DNA from: Methanosarcina sp.
GTDB taxonomy: Archaea; Halobacteriota; Methanosarcinia; Methanosarcinales; Methanosarcinaceae
Reading direction: 5' to 3'
NCBI GenBank assembly: GCA_024280975.1
Contig: JAMXLQ010000329.1
Coordinates: forward strand, 1-5,482
DNA length: 5,482 nt
Below are positions 5,024-5,482 of this stretch, in pieces. Position 1 is the stretch's first letter. Each line of letters starts with the position of its first letter. Under the pieces are notes generated by a model. It searched no databases, had not been told where the DNA came from, and saw only the letters and a program-made list of their open reading frames with translations. Made by a program: the position numbers and the translations under genes.

Positions 5024-5482
5024 TTATCTGTTCTTCCTGACAATGTAGATGACTAACAGCAGTCCGAAGATTGCTGGAGTAATCTCAAAGCCAGGAGTGG
5101 TTTTCTTTGTTGCGGTAGTGTTGTTTGCAGCAGCTGGTGTAGCTGTAGCTGAGGCCTCCGTGGTTGTAGGAGTGCTCGCGTTTACACCTGGAGTTTCAGT
5201 GCTGTTTGCAACTGAAGTTGGAGTAACACTTGTGTTATTGGTGCTTGTTGTGTTATTGATGCTTGTTGTGTTACTCGGGGTAGTTGTAACTGTTCCATTA
5301 CTGAGAGTCTGTTGAACGTATGGGTAGTATCTGAGCGCATCGGAGTCAGCGACCTTGAAGTACAGTCCCTGTCCGATTTCCTGATCAGAGTCTCTAGTCA
5401 GACTGAATGTATCTTTGTTGTTGATAGTAATGGTAGGACCGTTGATGGCTACGTTGTTTAGTTTGCCAAATTCATCACTAGT
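5024..5482 (-). CDS. C-terminus of a methanosarcinal S-layer glycoprotein (DUF1608-type) with PGF-like anchor; 5' part outside the window
   Basis: Reading the minus strand from the window end gives 152 residues to a TAA at 5024-5026. Residues 1-60 contain FSLTRDSDQEIGQGLYFKV followed by ADSDALRYYPYV, a signature seen at the end of the tandem S-layer domains that tile the Methanosarcina cell surface. Residues 61-128 are a low-complexity stalk rich in Thr, Asn, Ser, Pro and Ala, with at least eight N-x-S/T sequons (for example at N62, N71, N77, N83, N93, N101, N121). This suggests an extended, heavily glycosylated spacer. The end is TTPGFEITPAIFG, a hydrophobic segment (LLLVIYIV) and a basic tail RKNR. 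That matches the PGF motif, helix and Arg/Lys layout of archaeosortase-processed or membrane-anchored surface proteins. The signal peptide and the start of the domain lie beyond 5482. The open plus-strand frame at 5049-5315, rich in V and L, is this stalk read backwards. Confidence 0.88.
   Translation of the reverse strand, partial: TSDEFGKLNNVAINGPTITINNKDTFSLTRDSDQEIGQGLYFKVADSDALRYYPYVQQTLSNGTVTTTPSNTTSINNTTSTNNTSVTPTSVANSTETPGVNASTPTTTEASATATPAAANNTTATKKTTPGFEITPAIFGLLLVIYIVRKNR

Noticed and set aside
5049..5315. Plus-strand ORF of 88 codons, rich in valine and leucine
   Set aside because: It is the antisense reading of the Thr/Asn-rich stalk of the minus-strand S-layer gene.

Overview
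The window most likely comes from a cytochrome-containing methanogenic archaeon of the genus Methanosarcina or a close relative. The evidence is a full-length HdrD-type heterodisulfide reductase subunit, the 3' end of a methanosarcinal S-layer (DUF1608-type) protein with a PGF-style C-terminal anchor, a DUF2284 metal-binding protein, very A+T-rich intergenic DNA, and decayed IS6-family insertion sequence material. The assignment rests on recognising these families, not on a database search.

Layout: bases 1-237 hold the 3' end of a plus-strand gene resembling an SCP2-like domain. From about 419 to 1821 lies a decayed IS6-family element. Inverted ends sharing 14 identical bases sit at 419-434 and 1805-1821. 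A transposase pseudogene with stops, a frameshift and an internal deletion occupies about 486-1072, and a separate 3' transposase remnant abuts the right end. About 600-650 bases of unrelated DNA lie between the two remnants. Bases 2073-3302 encode an intact 409-residue HdrD without an adjacent hdrE. A 580-base intergenic region follows, with T-rich DNA, an inverted repeat, an orphan coding-like fragment and a palindromic promoter region. Bases 3884-4423 encode a 179-residue cysteine-rich DUF2284 protein. After another roughly 550 non-coding bases, a minus-strand gene (5024 to beyond 5482) supplies the C-terminus of an S-layer glycoprotein, followed by a hairpin-plus-T-tract terminator.

The genes look like independent transcription units: spacing is wide, orientation changes, and no overlaps are seen among confident genes. 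HdrD belongs to energy conservation (CoM-S-S-CoB reduction), the S-layer protein to the cell envelope, and DUF2284 has no established function. No defence system, CRISPR array, tRNA or rRNA was recognised. The points most worth a second look are the stand-alone hdrD, the split IS6 relic, the dyad upstream of the DUF2284 gene, and a short ORF interrupted by an in-frame TAG, which could be pyrrolysine in this lineage.
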